This document shows positions 44,797 through 53,960 of a stretch of DNA of 64,000 bases, piece after piece. Every line of letters begins with the position of its first letter. Position 1 is the first letter of the stretch. Position numbers and translations under genes: made by a program. The notes under the pieces were generated by a model. The model was not told the origin of the DNA. It did no database searches and saw nothing but the letters and a program-made list of their open reading frames with translations. Origin of the DNA: Brevibacillus antibioticus (GTDB taxonomy: Bacteria > Bacillota > Bacilli > Brevibacillales > Brevibacillaceae). The stretch is from contig NZ_SZNK01000001.1 of the NCBI RefSeq assembly GCF_005217615.1, forward strand, positions 577,501 to 641,500. Direction: 5' to 3'.

Positions 44797-46800
44797 GTGG
44801 AACTTTCAAAAATATGGGAACCGATTCAAATTGGTCCGATGACGTTGCCAAATCGGATAATGATGGGGTCCATGCACGTTGGATTTGAAAAGCTTCAGAA
44901 TGGTGTAGAGCGGCTTGCTACCTTTTACGCAGAGCGTGCTAATGGAGAGGCAGGTTTGATCGTGACAGGAGGGGCTGCCGTACATCCAGAAGGCGGCATG
45001 GGCGACGAGTATTGCAATGTATACCAAGACGAGGATATCGAGAAATTGCGCCTGATCACGAAAGCGGTTCATCAAGCCAATGGGAGAATTGCATTGCAGC
45101 TGTTTCATGCAGGGCGTTATGCGTACAAGGAAGCAACAGGATTAGACCCGGTAGCACCATCGCCATTGCAGGCGCCGATTAACCGTTGGAAGCCGAGAGA
45201 GTTAAATGCTGAGGAGATCGAAGCAACGATCCAATGCTTTGCTGATGGCGCCGTCCGTGCTAAAAAAGCTGGCTTCGATGCCGTAGAAATTATGGGTTCG
45301 GAAGGATACTTGATCAATCAATTTTTGTCCCCTGTGACCAATAAGCGAGAAGATGAGTGGGGTGGGGACTTTTTACGCAGAGCCCGTTTTGGCATCGAGG
45401 TGGCTAAGCGTGTCCGCCAAGCAGTGGGGCCGGATTATCCGGTCATCTACCGGATGTCGGGATTGGACTTGATGCCAGATAGTACGACGATGGAAGAGAC
45501 ATTGCAATTTGCCAACATGCTGGAGGAGGCAGGAGCTGATGCTCTCAATGTCGGAATTGGCTGGCATGAATCACAAGTACCGACGATTGGCATGATGGTG
45601 CCGCGTGGAGCGTATGTATGGGTGGCCCAGCAAATCAAGCAGGTCGTGAACATCCCGGTTATCGCGAGCAATCGAATCAGCGACGTGCGCCAGGCTGAAA
45701 AGATTTTGTATGAAGAATGTAGTGATATGGTTTCAATGGCCCGCCCATTTTTAGCGGACCCGTATATCGTTCAAAAAAGCAAGGAAGGGCGCTTTGATGA
45801 AGTAAACACATGTATCGCTTGCAATCAAGCCTGTCTCGACCATATCTTTGATGGGAAGGTAGCTTCCTGTCTGGTTAACCCTCTCGTCGGCAGGGAAGCA
45901 GAGTGGCAGTTGGTTCCCGCGGAAAACCGCAAGAAGGTAGCTGTAATCGGTGCGGGGCCTGCCGGCTTGGAGGCAGCTCGTGTGCTGGCAGAGCGAGGGC
46001 ATCAGGTGGTCATCATGGAGGCCAAAAAACAGATCGGTGGCCAATTAAACTACGCCAGACAGGTGCCGGGTAAAGAGGAATTTAATGAAACGCTTCGCTA
46101 TTATCGGACAGAGCTTGCACGTCTTGGTGTCGAAATTAGGCTGGGAACACTGGCAGAGGCAGAAGCCCTGATCGAAGAAGGCTTTGCAGAAGTGGTGGTG
46201 GCAACGGGAGTCATTCCTCGGCGTCCAGAGATTCCAGGTGTGGAGCTCGGACATGTGAAGGGATATGATGCGGTATTCGAAAAGCGCGCCAAGGTCGGTA
46301 GGCAAGTAGTCATCGTTGGTGCGGGAGGAATCGCATGTGATTTGTCCCATTTGCTGATGCACGACGAAACGATTTCACCGAAGGCAGCGGAATACTTGCA
46401 GGAGTATCGGATTCTAGATGGAAGAGCTGTACAGAAGCTGCAACAAAGAAAACGAAAAATCAGCATGCTGCGGCGTGGGAAGCATGTCGGATCGGGCTTG
46501 GGCAAAACGACGCGCTGGGCAGTTCTCGCTAACCTGAAGCGACGTGGCGTAGAGATGCTAACACAAATTGAATACAGCCGGATTGCAGAAGAAGGGGTAT
46601 ATTTCATTCAAAACGGGGAGGAACGCATGATACCTGCTGATACGGTTATTGTAGCGGCTGGTGCGACCTCCAACAATTCGCTATATCACACATTGCTTGA
46701 TCGGTTGCCTGTGCACCTCATAGGTGGGGCGAAAGAAGCGGGAGAGCTCGATGCCAAGCGAGCCATTTTGGAGGGTGCGACCGTAGGAAGAGCGATTTAA
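44797..46800 (+). CDS. NADH:flavin oxidoreductase / 2,4-dienoyl-CoA reductase-type enzyme
   Basis: A 667-aa multidomain redox enzyme. First comes an old-yellow-enzyme TIM barrel with FMN (IWEPIQIGPMTLPNRIMMG; ALQLFHAGRYAY). Next a four-Cys iron-sulfur cluster region begins CIACNQACLDHIFDG. Then an FAD/NAD(P) domain follows (VAVIGAGPAGLEAARVLAE; second GxGxxG in VVIVGAGGIACDLS). Family members reduce unsaturated acyl-CoA or enoates. GTG 44797 follows TTAGGAGGG; the ATG at 44761 lies in the operator-like palindrome and lacks a site. Confidence 0.88.
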   Translation: MELSKIWEPIQIGPMTLPNRIMMGSMHVGFEKLQNGVERLATFYAERANGEAGLIVTGGAAVHPEGGMGDEYCNVYQDEDIEKLRLITKAVHQANGRIALQLFHAGRYAYKEATGLDPVAPSPLQAPINRWKPRELNAEEIEATIQCFADGAVRAKKAGFDAVEIMGSEGYLINQFLSPVTNKREDEWGGDFLRRARFGIEVAKRVRQAVGPDYPVIYRMSGLDLMPDSTTMEETLQFANMLEEAGADALNVGIGWHESQVPTIGMMVPRGAYVWVAQQIKQVVNIPVIASNRISDVRQAEKILYEECSDMVSMARPFLADPYIVQKSKEGRFDEVNTCIACNQACLDHIFDGKVASCLVNPLVGREAEWQLVPAENRKKVAVIGAGPAGLEAARVLAERGHQVVIMEAKKQIGGQLNYARQVPGKEEFNETLRYYRTELARLGVEIRLGTLAEAEALIEEGFAEVVVATGVIPRRPEIPGVELGHVKGYDAVFEKRAKVGRQVVIVGAGGIACDLSHLLMHDETISPKAAEYLQEYRILDGRAVQKLQQRKRKISMLRRGKHVGSGLGKTTRWAVLANLKRRGVEMLTQIEYSRIAEEGVYFIQNGEERMIPADTVIVAAGATSNNSLYHTLLDRLPVHLIGGAKEAGELDAKRAILEGATVGRAI

Positions 46801-46965
46801 GGCGCTGAAGAGATTTTCTATTTCGAAAACAAGGGCAATCGGATATGATTAAGAAAAGTATGTCGTCTTTTTAGAAGTTTTGTCGAATCGCTTTTCAACC
46901 TCCGCTAATTTTTGCAAAATGAAGTTATACTGTTCAAATTCATTTGATTGGGGGCTCTCGCCTTG

Positions 46966-47262
46966 ATGAACCATAATGGCATTCTCTTAGGAAAACGTTA
47001 CTTCCTGTACTCGTTAGCACCGCTAGTAGAGGTGGAGGGATGGACGTTTACAATAGCCCCGGGGTTTAAGATGATCGCAGGCGGGAGTGCCAATCCTTTA
47101 CAGACATTAATCAGCGTTTACCGAGAGAATGAAAAGGTAGCGCAGCTCGTGCTTCATCATAGACGAAGTGATTCAGATGTCACTGTGCAGGCTGTATCGA
47201 GTGATCTCCTGTTAGAAATCGCCCCGGCGACTAGAACTGTAAGTGTAGCAGAAAAGCTGTAA
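46966..47262 (+). CDS. hypothetical protein
   Basis: A 98-aa protein, beta-rich by pattern, not recognised. ATG 46966 follows GGGGG by about 11 bases; a TTG at 46948 is possible. Short gene with its own terminator. The 165 bases before it contain no ORF. Confidence 0.55.
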   Translation: MNHNGILLGKRYFLYSLAPLVEVEGWTFTIAPGFKMIAGGSANPLQTLISVYRENEKVAQLVLHHRRSDSDVTVQAVSSDLLLEIAPATRTVSVAEKL

Positions 47263-47263
47263 G

Positions 47264-47285
47264 GCACCCTGAACGGGGTGCTTTT
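47264..47285 (+). terminator. terminator after the 98-aa protein gene
   Basis: Stem GCACCC/GGGTGC and TTTT. Confidence 0.75.
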
Positions 47286-47335
47286 CACTTTCGATCTTCA
47301 ATCATCATTCCGAGCAATCGAGGAGGCGCAGGATC

Positions 47336-48184
47336 ATGGTAGGGAACGAATGGCAGGTAGGTCAGTTTCAATTGTCGTGGCTGAGAGGTGGACTCACGAA
47401 GCTAGACGGAGGCGCAATGTTTGGAGTCGTGCCCAAGCCCCTCTGGAGCAAAAGATATCCATCGAATGATCTCAATCAAATTCCTTTGCGTGCTGACCCG
47501 ATCCTGGTACAGGCTCATGGCAAGCGTATTTTGATTGAATCGGGATTGGGAAATGAACGGCTAACGGAAAAACAGAAGCGCAATTTTGGCTTGGAAGAAG
47601 AGTCTCAAGTAATGGACTCCCTCGCTGCAAAAGGGTTGACTCCTGCCGATATTGATATCGTCATCATGACACATATGCACTACGATCATGCCAATGGGCT
47701 TGTCTCTATACGTGATGGGCAACTTGTCTCTACCTTTCCACAAGCCGCCATCTACGTGCAGGAGCAGGAATGGGCGGAGATGAGAGAGCCGAATGTTCGC
47801 TCGAAGAATACCTATTGGGAAGAAAACTGGCGTCCCATTGAGAATCAGGTGAAGACGTATGGAGCTTCGCACGAAGTTGTGCCGGGAATCACGCTTCATC
47901 ATACAGGTGGTCACAGCCAGGGACACGCGATCGTCCGGATGGAGACGGAGGGGCAGCTGCTTTTGCATCTTGCGGACATCATGCCTACACACGCCCACCA
48001 AAATCCATTATGGGTGATGGCCTACGACGACTACCCGATGACATCGATCTATGCAAAAGAAGAATGGATCAACAACGGGATCAAGCAAGGCGCTTGGTTC
48101 ACGTTCTACCACGATAGCGTTTACCGTGCCGTGAAATGGAACGAACAGGGAGAAATGATTGATCGGATAGAGGTTATTTTGTAA
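47336..48184 (+). CDS. ytnP: YtnP-type quorum-quenching lactonase (MBL fold)
   Basis: A 282-aa metallo-hydrolase. It follows the Bacillus YtnP pattern closely along its length: LDGGAMFGVVPKPLWSKRYP, LTEKQKRNFGLEEES, the zinc motif THMHYDHANG (near 112), HHTGGHSQGHAIV, and ADIMPTHAHQNPLWVMAYDD. YtnP degrades lactone signals and blocks signalling in Streptomyces; action on acyl-homoserine or gamma-butyrolactones is family knowledge, not shown here. It has its own ribosome site, and an MFS exporter follows. Confidence 0.85.
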   Translation: MVGNEWQVGQFQLSWLRGGLTKLDGGAMFGVVPKPLWSKRYPSNDLNQIPLRADPILVQAHGKRILIESGLGNERLTEKQKRNFGLEEESQVMDSLAAKGLTPADIDIVIMTHMHYDHANGLVSIRDGQLVSTFPQAAIYVQEQEWAEMREPNVRSKNTYWEENWRPIENQVKTYGASHEVVPGITLHHTGGHSQGHAIVRMETEGQLLLHLADIMPTHAHQNPLWVMAYDDYPMTSIYAKEEWINNGIKQGAWFTFYHDSVYRAVKWNEQGEMIDRIEVIL

Positions 48185-48198
48185 AAAGGACAAGCAAG

Positions 48199-48226
48199 GA
48201 CCGTCAGTGTGTACTGGCGGTCTTTT
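48199..48226 (+). terminator. terminator after ytnP
   Basis: Stem GACCGTCAG/CTGGCGGTC with one G-T pair, then TTTT. Confidence 0.82.
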
Positions 48227-48305
48227 ACGTTGTTTAAGGTCACCGTGTCTAACCCTATCGAAATTTTGATTACTCTAATAGAAATGTTTCATAATCAAAA
48301 AATTT

Positions 48306-48344
48306 TGAATGCTCATTGACGAACGCCCATTGCCTCTCTACAAT
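48306..48344 (+). promoter_or_regulatory. promoter with overlapping operator before the MFS gene
   Basis: TTGACG (48316-48321), a 17-base spacer and TACAAT (48339-48344). The near-palindrome TGAATGCTCATTGA (48306-48319) covers the -35 box and matches 13 of 14 bases of the reverse complement of the site at 44762-44775. Confidence 0.65.
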
Positions 48345-48411
48345 GGGAACATCACAGAGCATCTGTTCTGGCAAAGATGGGAAGGCATAACAGTGGTGAG
48401 GAGAGAGACAA

Positions 48412-49647
48412 ATGAGCTGGATCAAGATGCGTTTACAGGAGTTTCACCCGATCGTCTGGTCGTTAGTCGTCGGGACCGTGTTCGTCCGGGCCGCCAGCTC
48501 GATGAGCATGCCGTTTTTGTTTTTATATTTGTCTAATCAAACAGATATGAGCTTGGCTATGATCGGATTGACGATTGGAGCAGGACCGCTCGCGGGTACA
48601 ATCGGAGGCTTTATTGCGGGAGCATGGTCGGACAGAATCGGGCGCAGGCGAGTCATGCTAGGTGCGTTGTACGTGTGGACGCTCGTGTTCGTCGGGTTTG
48701 CGCTAAGTAAAGACCCGTGGATTCTGCTTTTGCTCAATATAGCAGGGGGACTCTGTCGATCCTTCTACGAACCGGTCTCACAGGCACTGATGGCAGATGT
48801 AACGCCACAAGAGAAACGGCTTCGTGTGTTCGGTATTCGCTACATGGCGATTAATGTGGGGGTAGCGGTAGGGCCGATCGCAGGGGTAGTACTCGCGAAA
48901 AGCTCTGTCGCCCTACCTTTCCTGGTGACGGCACTGATTTATCTCATCTATGTGATTAGCTTGCAAGGATTATTGAACAAGTTCGGTATTAAACAAATTG
49001 AAGGCCAAAAGAAAGAAGTTGTTACATTCAGCCGTGCATTCAGCGTAGTCGTGAACGACAAGGCGTTTCGCTTGTACATGCTGGCCGGTGTTTTAGGAGC
49101 AATTGGCTACTCGCAGATGTCTTCTACGCTGGCCAAATTCGCAGAAATGACGGTCGTGAATGGAACTGAGCTGTTTGCCATCCTGATGACAGTCAATGCG
49201 ATTGTTGTCGTTGTGATGCAGCTTCCGTTGACGACTTGGGCAGAAAAAAAGACGCCTCTCACCGCAATTTTGGTGGGAAACGCCATGTATGCGGTTGGTG
49301 ACGTGGGTTATGCCTTTGCCAATTCGTGGCTGATATTCATCGTAGCGATGGTATTTTTTACGATTGGTGAAATCCTTACGTTTACAGCAGGAGATGTCCT
49401 AATCGACCGAATGGCGCCAGAGAATATGCGCGGCAGCTATTACGGTGCGAAAAGCTTCAGCAACCTCGGCCAGTTCATCGGTCCGTGGATGGGTGGATTG
49501 CTGTTGGCACACTACGGAGGTACGACCTTGTTCCTGATTGTAGCAGCTACCTCGATGATGAGCAGTGCCTTCCAATGGGCGGGTGCTCGTGCCTTTGAGG
49601 TAACTCGTGGCAAGTCCTTGAATGAACCGAGGGTCGAATCACTCTAA
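48412..49647 (+). CDS. MFS multidrug-type transporter
   Basis: A 411-aa, twelve-helix exporter. The MFS loop motif is GAWSDRIGRRRVMLG (near residue 67), and PVSQALMADVTPQEKRLRVF matches the YttB/MDR-like group. It is preceded by GAGGAGAGAG. It resembles the truncated MFS gene at the right end (shared YGGT.LF.IVA near the C-terminus). The 3' end overlaps the converging SGNH esterase gene by nine bases. Confidence 0.87.
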   Translation: MSWIKMRLQEFHPIVWSLVVGTVFVRAASSMSMPFLFLYLSNQTDMSLAMIGLTIGAGPLAGTIGGFIAGAWSDRIGRRRVMLGALYVWTLVFVGFALSKDPWILLLLNIAGGLCRSFYEPVSQALMADVTPQEKRLRVFGIRYMAINVGVAVGPIAGVVLAKSSVALPFLVTALIYLIYVISLQGLLNKFGIKQIEGQKKEVVTFSRAFSVVVNDKAFRLYMLAGVLGAIGYSQMSSTLAKFAEMTVVNGTELFAILMTVNAIVVVVMQLPLTTWAEKKTPLTAILVGNAMYAVGDVGYAFANSWLIFIVAMVFFTIGEILTFTAGDVLIDRMAPENMRGSYYGAKSFSNLGQFIGPWMGGLLLAHYGGTTLFLIVAATSMMSSAFQWAGARAFEVTRGKSLNEPRVESL

Positions 49648-50427
49648 CGCTTGCAAGATACGCTCCGCCATCCGTTTATAGCCTTCAGCATTCGGATGGA
49701 AGTGGTCTGTAAACAAGTAGTTTTGTTCTTTACGCAAAAACAAGTCGTAGGTCGGCACCACGAATACTTGCGGGTATTTAGAGGCGATTTGGGAAGCCTG
49801 ATTGTTCCAGTCGAGTACGGGCCCGATGGTGTCGACGGCTGCTTCGGTATTGCCAAAAGGATTGTACAGGGAAGTGTAAACAATTGTCGCCGTTTTGTTG
49901 ACGCTGCGAATCTGTTTGAGAATCTCTTCATAGTTGACCGCAAGCTGATTAAGAGCTGTGGTCACTTTTTCTTTTTCAATGGTATACAGCCCGCCTGTCT
50001 GCCTGAACAAGTCATTGCCGCCGATGGTAAAAACAATCAGATCGGCTTCAACGAGCAGCTTCTTCACTTGCTCCTGAGACATTTGCTTGAGTAGCTCAGA
50101 TGATTCCTGTCCATTAATCGCGAGGTTTGTGAACGTGATCGACTGGCCCGATTTTTTCTCCAATGCTTGGCGAACGAGTCCGACATAGCCTTGGCCGTTT
50201 GCGTCTCCGGCACCGCGCGTGAGGGAATCCCCTAGTGCGACTACTTTGTGGACACCCTTTTCTGGTAAAGGAGAGGGGGGCTGCTCTTTTTGTGCAGGTG
50301 GGCTTGCTGTGGATGGTGCCAACTGCTGCGGATTCATCGCGAGGACAAACCCTGTCGCAAATAAGAGAAAGGAGAGGAAAGACAAGAGACCTGCCGTGCG
50401 CCAAAGAAATTGGCCGGATGTGCGCAT
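49639..50427 (-). CDS. SGNH/GDSL-type esterase, exported or membrane-anchored
   Basis: A 262-aa hydrolase with an N-terminal signal/anchor helix (residues 9-31) and a Pro/Gln-rich linker. The SGNH blocks are ALGDSLTRG (catalytic Ser), FTIGGNDLF and the C-terminal TDHFHPNAEGY (Asp/His). The Asn of the second block is not placed with certainty. Bacterial relatives act as lysophospholipases or polysaccharide esterases; the substrate is unknown. Confidence 0.88.
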   Translation of the reverse strand: MRTSGQFLWRTAGLLSFLSFLLFATGFVLAMNPQQLAPSTASPPAQKEQPPSPLPEKGVHKVVALGDSLTRGAGDANGQGYVGLVRQALEKKSGQSITFTNLAINGQESSELLKQMSQEQVKKLLVEADLIVFTIGGNDLFRQTGGLYTIEKEKVTTALNQLAVNYEEILKQIRSVNKTATIVYTSLYNPFGNTEAAVDTIGPVLDWNNQASQIASKYPQVFVVPTYDLFLRKEQNYLFTDHFHPNAEGYKRMAERILQALE

Positions 50428-50556
50428 CGGGTATCCTCCTATTCGTTGTAAAGTGTATGGTCATGGTATAATGTGGATGGACATCTTATGACAGTGTACC
50501 ATAAACAGAACGCCATCGTCAGTTGACGAGGCGTGACTCAGATAGGAGGGCGCACA

Positions 50557-51516
50557 TTGGCCGAAACGGTCCTCTCAGTAAAGGGATTGCAAAAAGCGAT
50601 TGGCAAAAAGCCGATCATTCATGATATTACGTTTGACGTTTTCGCCGGAGAGGTATTTGGATTTCTCGGGCCAAATGGCGCAGGCAAAACCACCACGATC
50701 CGCATGCTTGTTGGATTGGCAAAGGCGGATGGGGGAGATATTCGCATCGGAGGCATCTCCCTTCAGGAACAGTTTCCACAAGCGATTGCGCAGGTTGGTT
50801 GTATCGTCGAAAACCCGGAGCTGTACAAGTTTTTGACCGGCAGAGAAAATCTGGAGCAGTTTGCGAGAATGAGTGGTGGTATTACGCCTGAGCGCATTGA
50901 AGAAATCGTCCGATTCGTTGATTTGGAGCGGGCGATTGATGATAAGGTAAAGACGTACTCACTCGGAATGAGGCAGCGTCTGGGGATTGCGCAGGCACTT
51001 TTGCACCGTCCGAAAATATTGATCCTGGACGAACCAACGAACGGCTTGGACCCGGCGGGGATTCGTGAGTTGCGCCAGTTTATTCGCAAGCTTGCTGAGG
51101 AGGAAGGGCTCGCTGTCTTCATTTCGAGTCATCTTCTCAGTGAAATCGAGATGATGTGCGACCGGGTGGCGATTATCAGCCAAGGGAAGGTCATTTCGGT
51201 TGGATTCGTCAAAGAACTGATGGAGCAGTTTGCTGATCAGGTCGATTGGACAATCCCGTCTTCCCATATACAAAAGGCCGAGGAAGTCCTGCGAAATCTA
51301 CCAGCAGTGACAGAAGTGTGGGTCGTTAGTGAAGAGCGCCTGAAATCACGAATGGATATAGAAAAGGTGAGCGAGGCTAACCAAGCGTTGGTCAATGGTG
51401 GCATACCTGTGAAGGGGATTGCGACGAAGACGGTTACACTGGAAGACCTGTTCCTTACGTTGACGGGAGGAGGGGGAAGTCATGGAGCAGAGCATGGTGG
51501 GACTCGTACAGAATGA
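50557..51516 (+). CDS. ABC transporter ATP-binding protein
   Basis: A 319-aa ATPase of the ABC-2/BcrA type. Walker A GPNGAGKTTT (near 36), signature YSLGMRQRLGIAQAL and Walker B ILILDEPTNGLDPAG are intact. The start is TTG 50557, six bases after AGGAGGG; GTG 50533 lies before that site. It overlaps the permease gene by 35 bases. The pair is likely an exporter of a peptide or lipid-like compound. Confidence 0.93.
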   Translation: MAETVLSVKGLQKAIGKKPIIHDITFDVFAGEVFGFLGPNGAGKTTTIRMLVGLAKADGGDIRIGGISLQEQFPQAIAQVGCIVENPELYKFLTGRENLEQFARMSGGITPERIEEIVRFVDLERAIDDKVKTYSLGMRQRLGIAQALLHRPKILILDEPTNGLDPAGIRELRQFIRKLAEEEGLAVFISSHLLSEIEMMCDRVAIISQGKVISVGFVKELMEQFADQVDWTIPSSHIQKAEEVLRNLPAVTEVWVVSEERLKSRMDIEKVSEANQALVNGGIPVKGIATKTVTLEDLFLTLTGGGGSHGAEHGGTRTE

Positions 51517-52477
51517 AACCATAAAATTACTGCGTCGGCGCCGTTTTCTCGTCGTCGTGCTGATCTTGGCAATTCTGATCCCGATTTTTACATACGCACA
51601 GTACCGTTCGGTTGTTACTGCACAAGAACGAATGGGGACAACCGACTGGCGTCCGCTCTTAACCCAACAAATTGTCGATATGCAAAACAGGCTGGCATCA
51701 AGCCGTCTTCCCGAAGAGTGGCGAGATTTTATCAAGGTCAGGATTGCACAGCAGCAATATTATTTGGATCACGACATTAACCCGATGGCGCCGGGTGGAC
51801 CTACTTTTGCCCGTGGCTTTATGGATCAGGCCATTTCGATGTTTTTGCCGATGATTATCGTCGTACTCGCGGTTGACCTCGTATCTTCTGAGTTTAGCGA
51901 GGGGACGGTCAAGCTGCTATTGACGCGACCCGTACGGCGTTGGAAGGTGCTGACCAGCAAATACATCACTCTGCTGCTATTTACCTCTCTCACGGTTCTC
52001 ACGACACTGATTCTCGCTTATCTACTCTCTGGGGTCGTGTTTGGCTATTCGGGATGGGACCTGCCCATTTTGACTGGCTTTGAAGTAGCGGGGGGAGAGC
52101 TCGAGACATCTGGGGCTTTCATGCTACCACAATGGCAATTTTTGTTGATGCAGTACGGGTTAGGCTGGTTTGTCTGCGTCGTGGTTGCTACGGTAACGCT
52201 TATGGTCTCTGTGTTGGTTCGGAGTGCGGCTGCGGGCATGGGAATTATGATGGCAGCATTAATTAGCGGAACGATCCTGACGCAGATGGCATCCTCCTGG
52301 GAATCGTCCAAATACTTGTTCGTGGTAAACTTGCAGCTGACAGATTATCTTAATGGAACACTGCCTCCGATAAAGGGGATGACGTTGCCGTTCTCGTTGA
52401 CCGTGTTGAGTGTATGGGCAATCGCAGCGCTGATCATTGCGTACGTGACCTTTATCCGTCGGGATGTCACATCCTAA
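51482..52477 (+). CDS. ABC-2 type transporter permease
   Basis: A 331-aa membrane protein with six predicted helices and a large first extracytoplasmic loop (about residues 43-115), typical of ABC-2 permeases. LVSSEFSEGTVKLLLTRPVR is the family coupling motif. It starts inside the ATPase gene after GGAGGAGGGGG, so the two are translated together. Confidence 0.92.
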   Translation: MEQSMVGLVQNETIKLLRRRRFLVVVLILAILIPIFTYAQYRSVVTAQERMGTTDWRPLLTQQIVDMQNRLASSRLPEEWRDFIKVRIAQQQYYLDHDINPMAPGGPTFARGFMDQAISMFLPMIIVVLAVDLVSSEFSEGTVKLLLTRPVRRWKVLTSKYITLLLFTSLTVLTTLILAYLLSGVVFGYSGWDLPILTGFEVAGGELETSGAFMLPQWQFLLMQYGLGWFVCVVVATVTLMVSVLVRSAAAGMGIMMAALISGTILTQMASSWESSKYLFVVNLQLTDYLNGTLPPIKGMTLPFSLTVLSVWAIAALIIAYVTFIRRDVTS

Positions 52478-52565
52478 TTTGACTTTTTTCGTTACTTTTA
52501 TCCAAGTCTGCTCGTCTTTACCATGACGAATGAAAAAGACAGCGAGAGGAGAAAGACGAAACAGA

Positions 52566-53006
52566 ATGGATGTATTATGGAAAGCAGGATCGGTAACACT
52601 ATCTGGCATGTTTGAGCTGTGGGCAGCGATCCCTGTAGGTTTTATGTTGCAGCTACCACCGGTTTTGATCGCAATCTTTAGTGCGGTGGGTGCGATTATC
52701 AGCGCAGGTGCTGTTATTTTTGTGGGAGGTTCTCTGCGCGCCTGGCTTCTAAAGCGTGTAGAGAAACGGGGCAAGCGTCAGGGGCGCATGTGGCAGATAT
52801 GGAATAAATACGGAGTGGTCGGCCTTGGTCTGGCTTCGCCGCTTTTAACGGGAGCCCCACTGGGAGCTGCTATTGGTATCTCGCTTGGAGCCCCTACGAA
52901 AAAGCTCATGCTGTGGATGTCGGTGGGCATCATTATCTGGAGTGTGTTATTGACGGCAGGAGTGGCTTTTGGTCTTTTGCAATTCATGGTACCAGAAACC
53001 AAATAG
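52566..53006 (+). CDS. small multi-drug export-family membrane protein
   Basis: A 146-aa membrane protein with four helices. MFELWAAIPVGFMLQLPP and the Gly-rich PLLTGAPLGAAIGISLGAP match the Sm_multidrug_ex family, whose substrates are unknown. ATG 52566 is preferred (AGAGGAGA upstream) over ATG 52530. Confidence 0.8.
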   Translation: MDVLWKAGSVTLSGMFELWAAIPVGFMLQLPPVLIAIFSAVGAIISAGAVIFVGGSLRAWLLKRVEKRGKRQGRMWQIWNKYGVVGLGLASPLLTGAPLGAAIGISLGAPTKKLMLWMSVGIIIWSVLLTAGVAFGLLQFMVPETK

Positions 53007-53017
53007 TTATATGCATG

Positions 53018-53044
53018 AAAACCGCCAATTTCTGGCGGTTTTTT
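53018..53044. terminator. bidirectional terminator
   Basis: Perfect 10-bp stem AAAACCGCCA/TGGCGGTTTT, with T-run on both strands, between converging genes. Confidence 0.92.
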
Positions 53045-53046
53045 GT

Positions 53047-53493
53047 TCAGAATGAGAGTCTGTAAACAATCTCTCCATCGTATACGTCGCCAGTTTGTTC
53101 AAAACCGGATTGACTGTATAAATGTCTTGCACCTGCATTGTCTGGACATACGGTCAAGTTGACAAATCGGCTTTGCGGGAAACGGTTCCGTACTGTATCT
53201 ACGATCGCTGCGAGAGCCGCTCTGCCATATCCTTTGCCTTGGTACTGGTGATCAATCAAAAAACCGTTGAACCAGTAACACCAATCTGTGGAGGCGTCAT
53301 AAGCAATCATGACAAACCCAACCATTTCATCAGCGTCATACAAACAGAATGGTTCATATTCGCAGTTATCACCGTCAGGGCGGATATGAACCTTCGCCAA
53401 TGAAACGGCAACAGACGGGACAAAGCGCTGCTGCTCATCCTGCACCTGCAAGCGTAATGCATCTTGCCAGTTATCTCTGGTTGTTGGAACCAA
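53047..53493 (-). CDS. GNAT acetyltransferase (spermine/spermidine-type)
   Basis: A protein of at least 148 aa with the acetyl-CoA loop YQGKGYGRAAL and the C-terminal HLYSQSGFEQTG of GNAT enzymes related to BltD/PaiA polyamine acetyltransferases. The start is a problem. The listed TTG (53493) is 27 bases from the only good ribosome site (GAGGTGA, 53527-53521 on the minus strand). Reading in frame upstream gives KDTRIR, a normal GNAT beginning, and the codon six bases after that site is ATC (53514-53512), not ATG. An in-frame stop lies directly before, so either ATC is used, the gene is weakly expressed from TTG, or there is a sequence error. Confidence 0.8.
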   Translation of the reverse strand: MVPTTRDNWQDALRLQVQDEQQRFVPSVAVSLAKVHIRPDGDNCEYEPFCLYDADEMVGFVMIAYDASTDWCYWFNGFLIDHQYQGKGYGRAALAAIVDTVRNRFPQSRFVNLTVCPDNAGARHLYSQSGFEQTGDVYDGEIVYRLSF

Positions 53494-53652
53494 TCGAATA
53501 CGAGTGTCTTTGATAAGTCTTCACCTCGATCATCTTGATAGCTTAAGCGTAACCGATCCCACCCGAAAAATCTTCCTTTTCCGCGTGGGCGTTTTTTCGT
53601 AAAATAAACCAAGGATACAAATAGAAAAGTTCCCGAAAGTGAGGTAACTGAC

Positions 53653-53913
53653 ATGGATGAGAAAAAAGAAGCGTTGGTCCCTGAACTGGAGGATCTCGTT
53701 CGTAAATTTACAGAGCTGTTGACAGGAGACGCGACTCCTGAGCGCGTAGAAATGGTAAAAGTATGGTGTCTGTACACGACAATGGCAAAAGCAATGCCGC
53801 CGCTGATTCAGCATTGGGGAAGCGAGCCTGAGCATATGGAGGCACGCAATCAAATTCGGGAAATTATCGAGCAAATCAAGCAGTGGAATCAGGAGAAAAA
53901 CCAAAAGCATTAA
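53653..53913 (+). CDS. small DUF2573 (YusU)-like protein
   Basis: An 86-aa soluble helical protein (LEDLVRKFTELLTGDATPER, WCLYTTMAKAMPPLIQHWG). The pattern recalls Bacillus YusU/DUF2573, function unknown. AAGTGAGGT precedes the ATG. Confidence 0.6.
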   Translation: MDEKKEALVPELEDLVRKFTELLTGDATPERVEMVKVWCLYTTMAKAMPPLIQHWGSEPEHMEARNQIREIIEQIKQWNQEKNQKH

Positions 53914-53921
53914 AATAGGAA

Positions 53922-53960
53922 AAAACGCTGTCTCTTGGCGAAAGAGAACAGCGTTTTTTT
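53922..53960 (+). terminator. terminator after the DUF2573-like gene
   Basis: Stem AAAACGCTG/CAGCGTTTT with inner TCTCTT/AAGAGA, then T-run. Confidence 0.88.
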
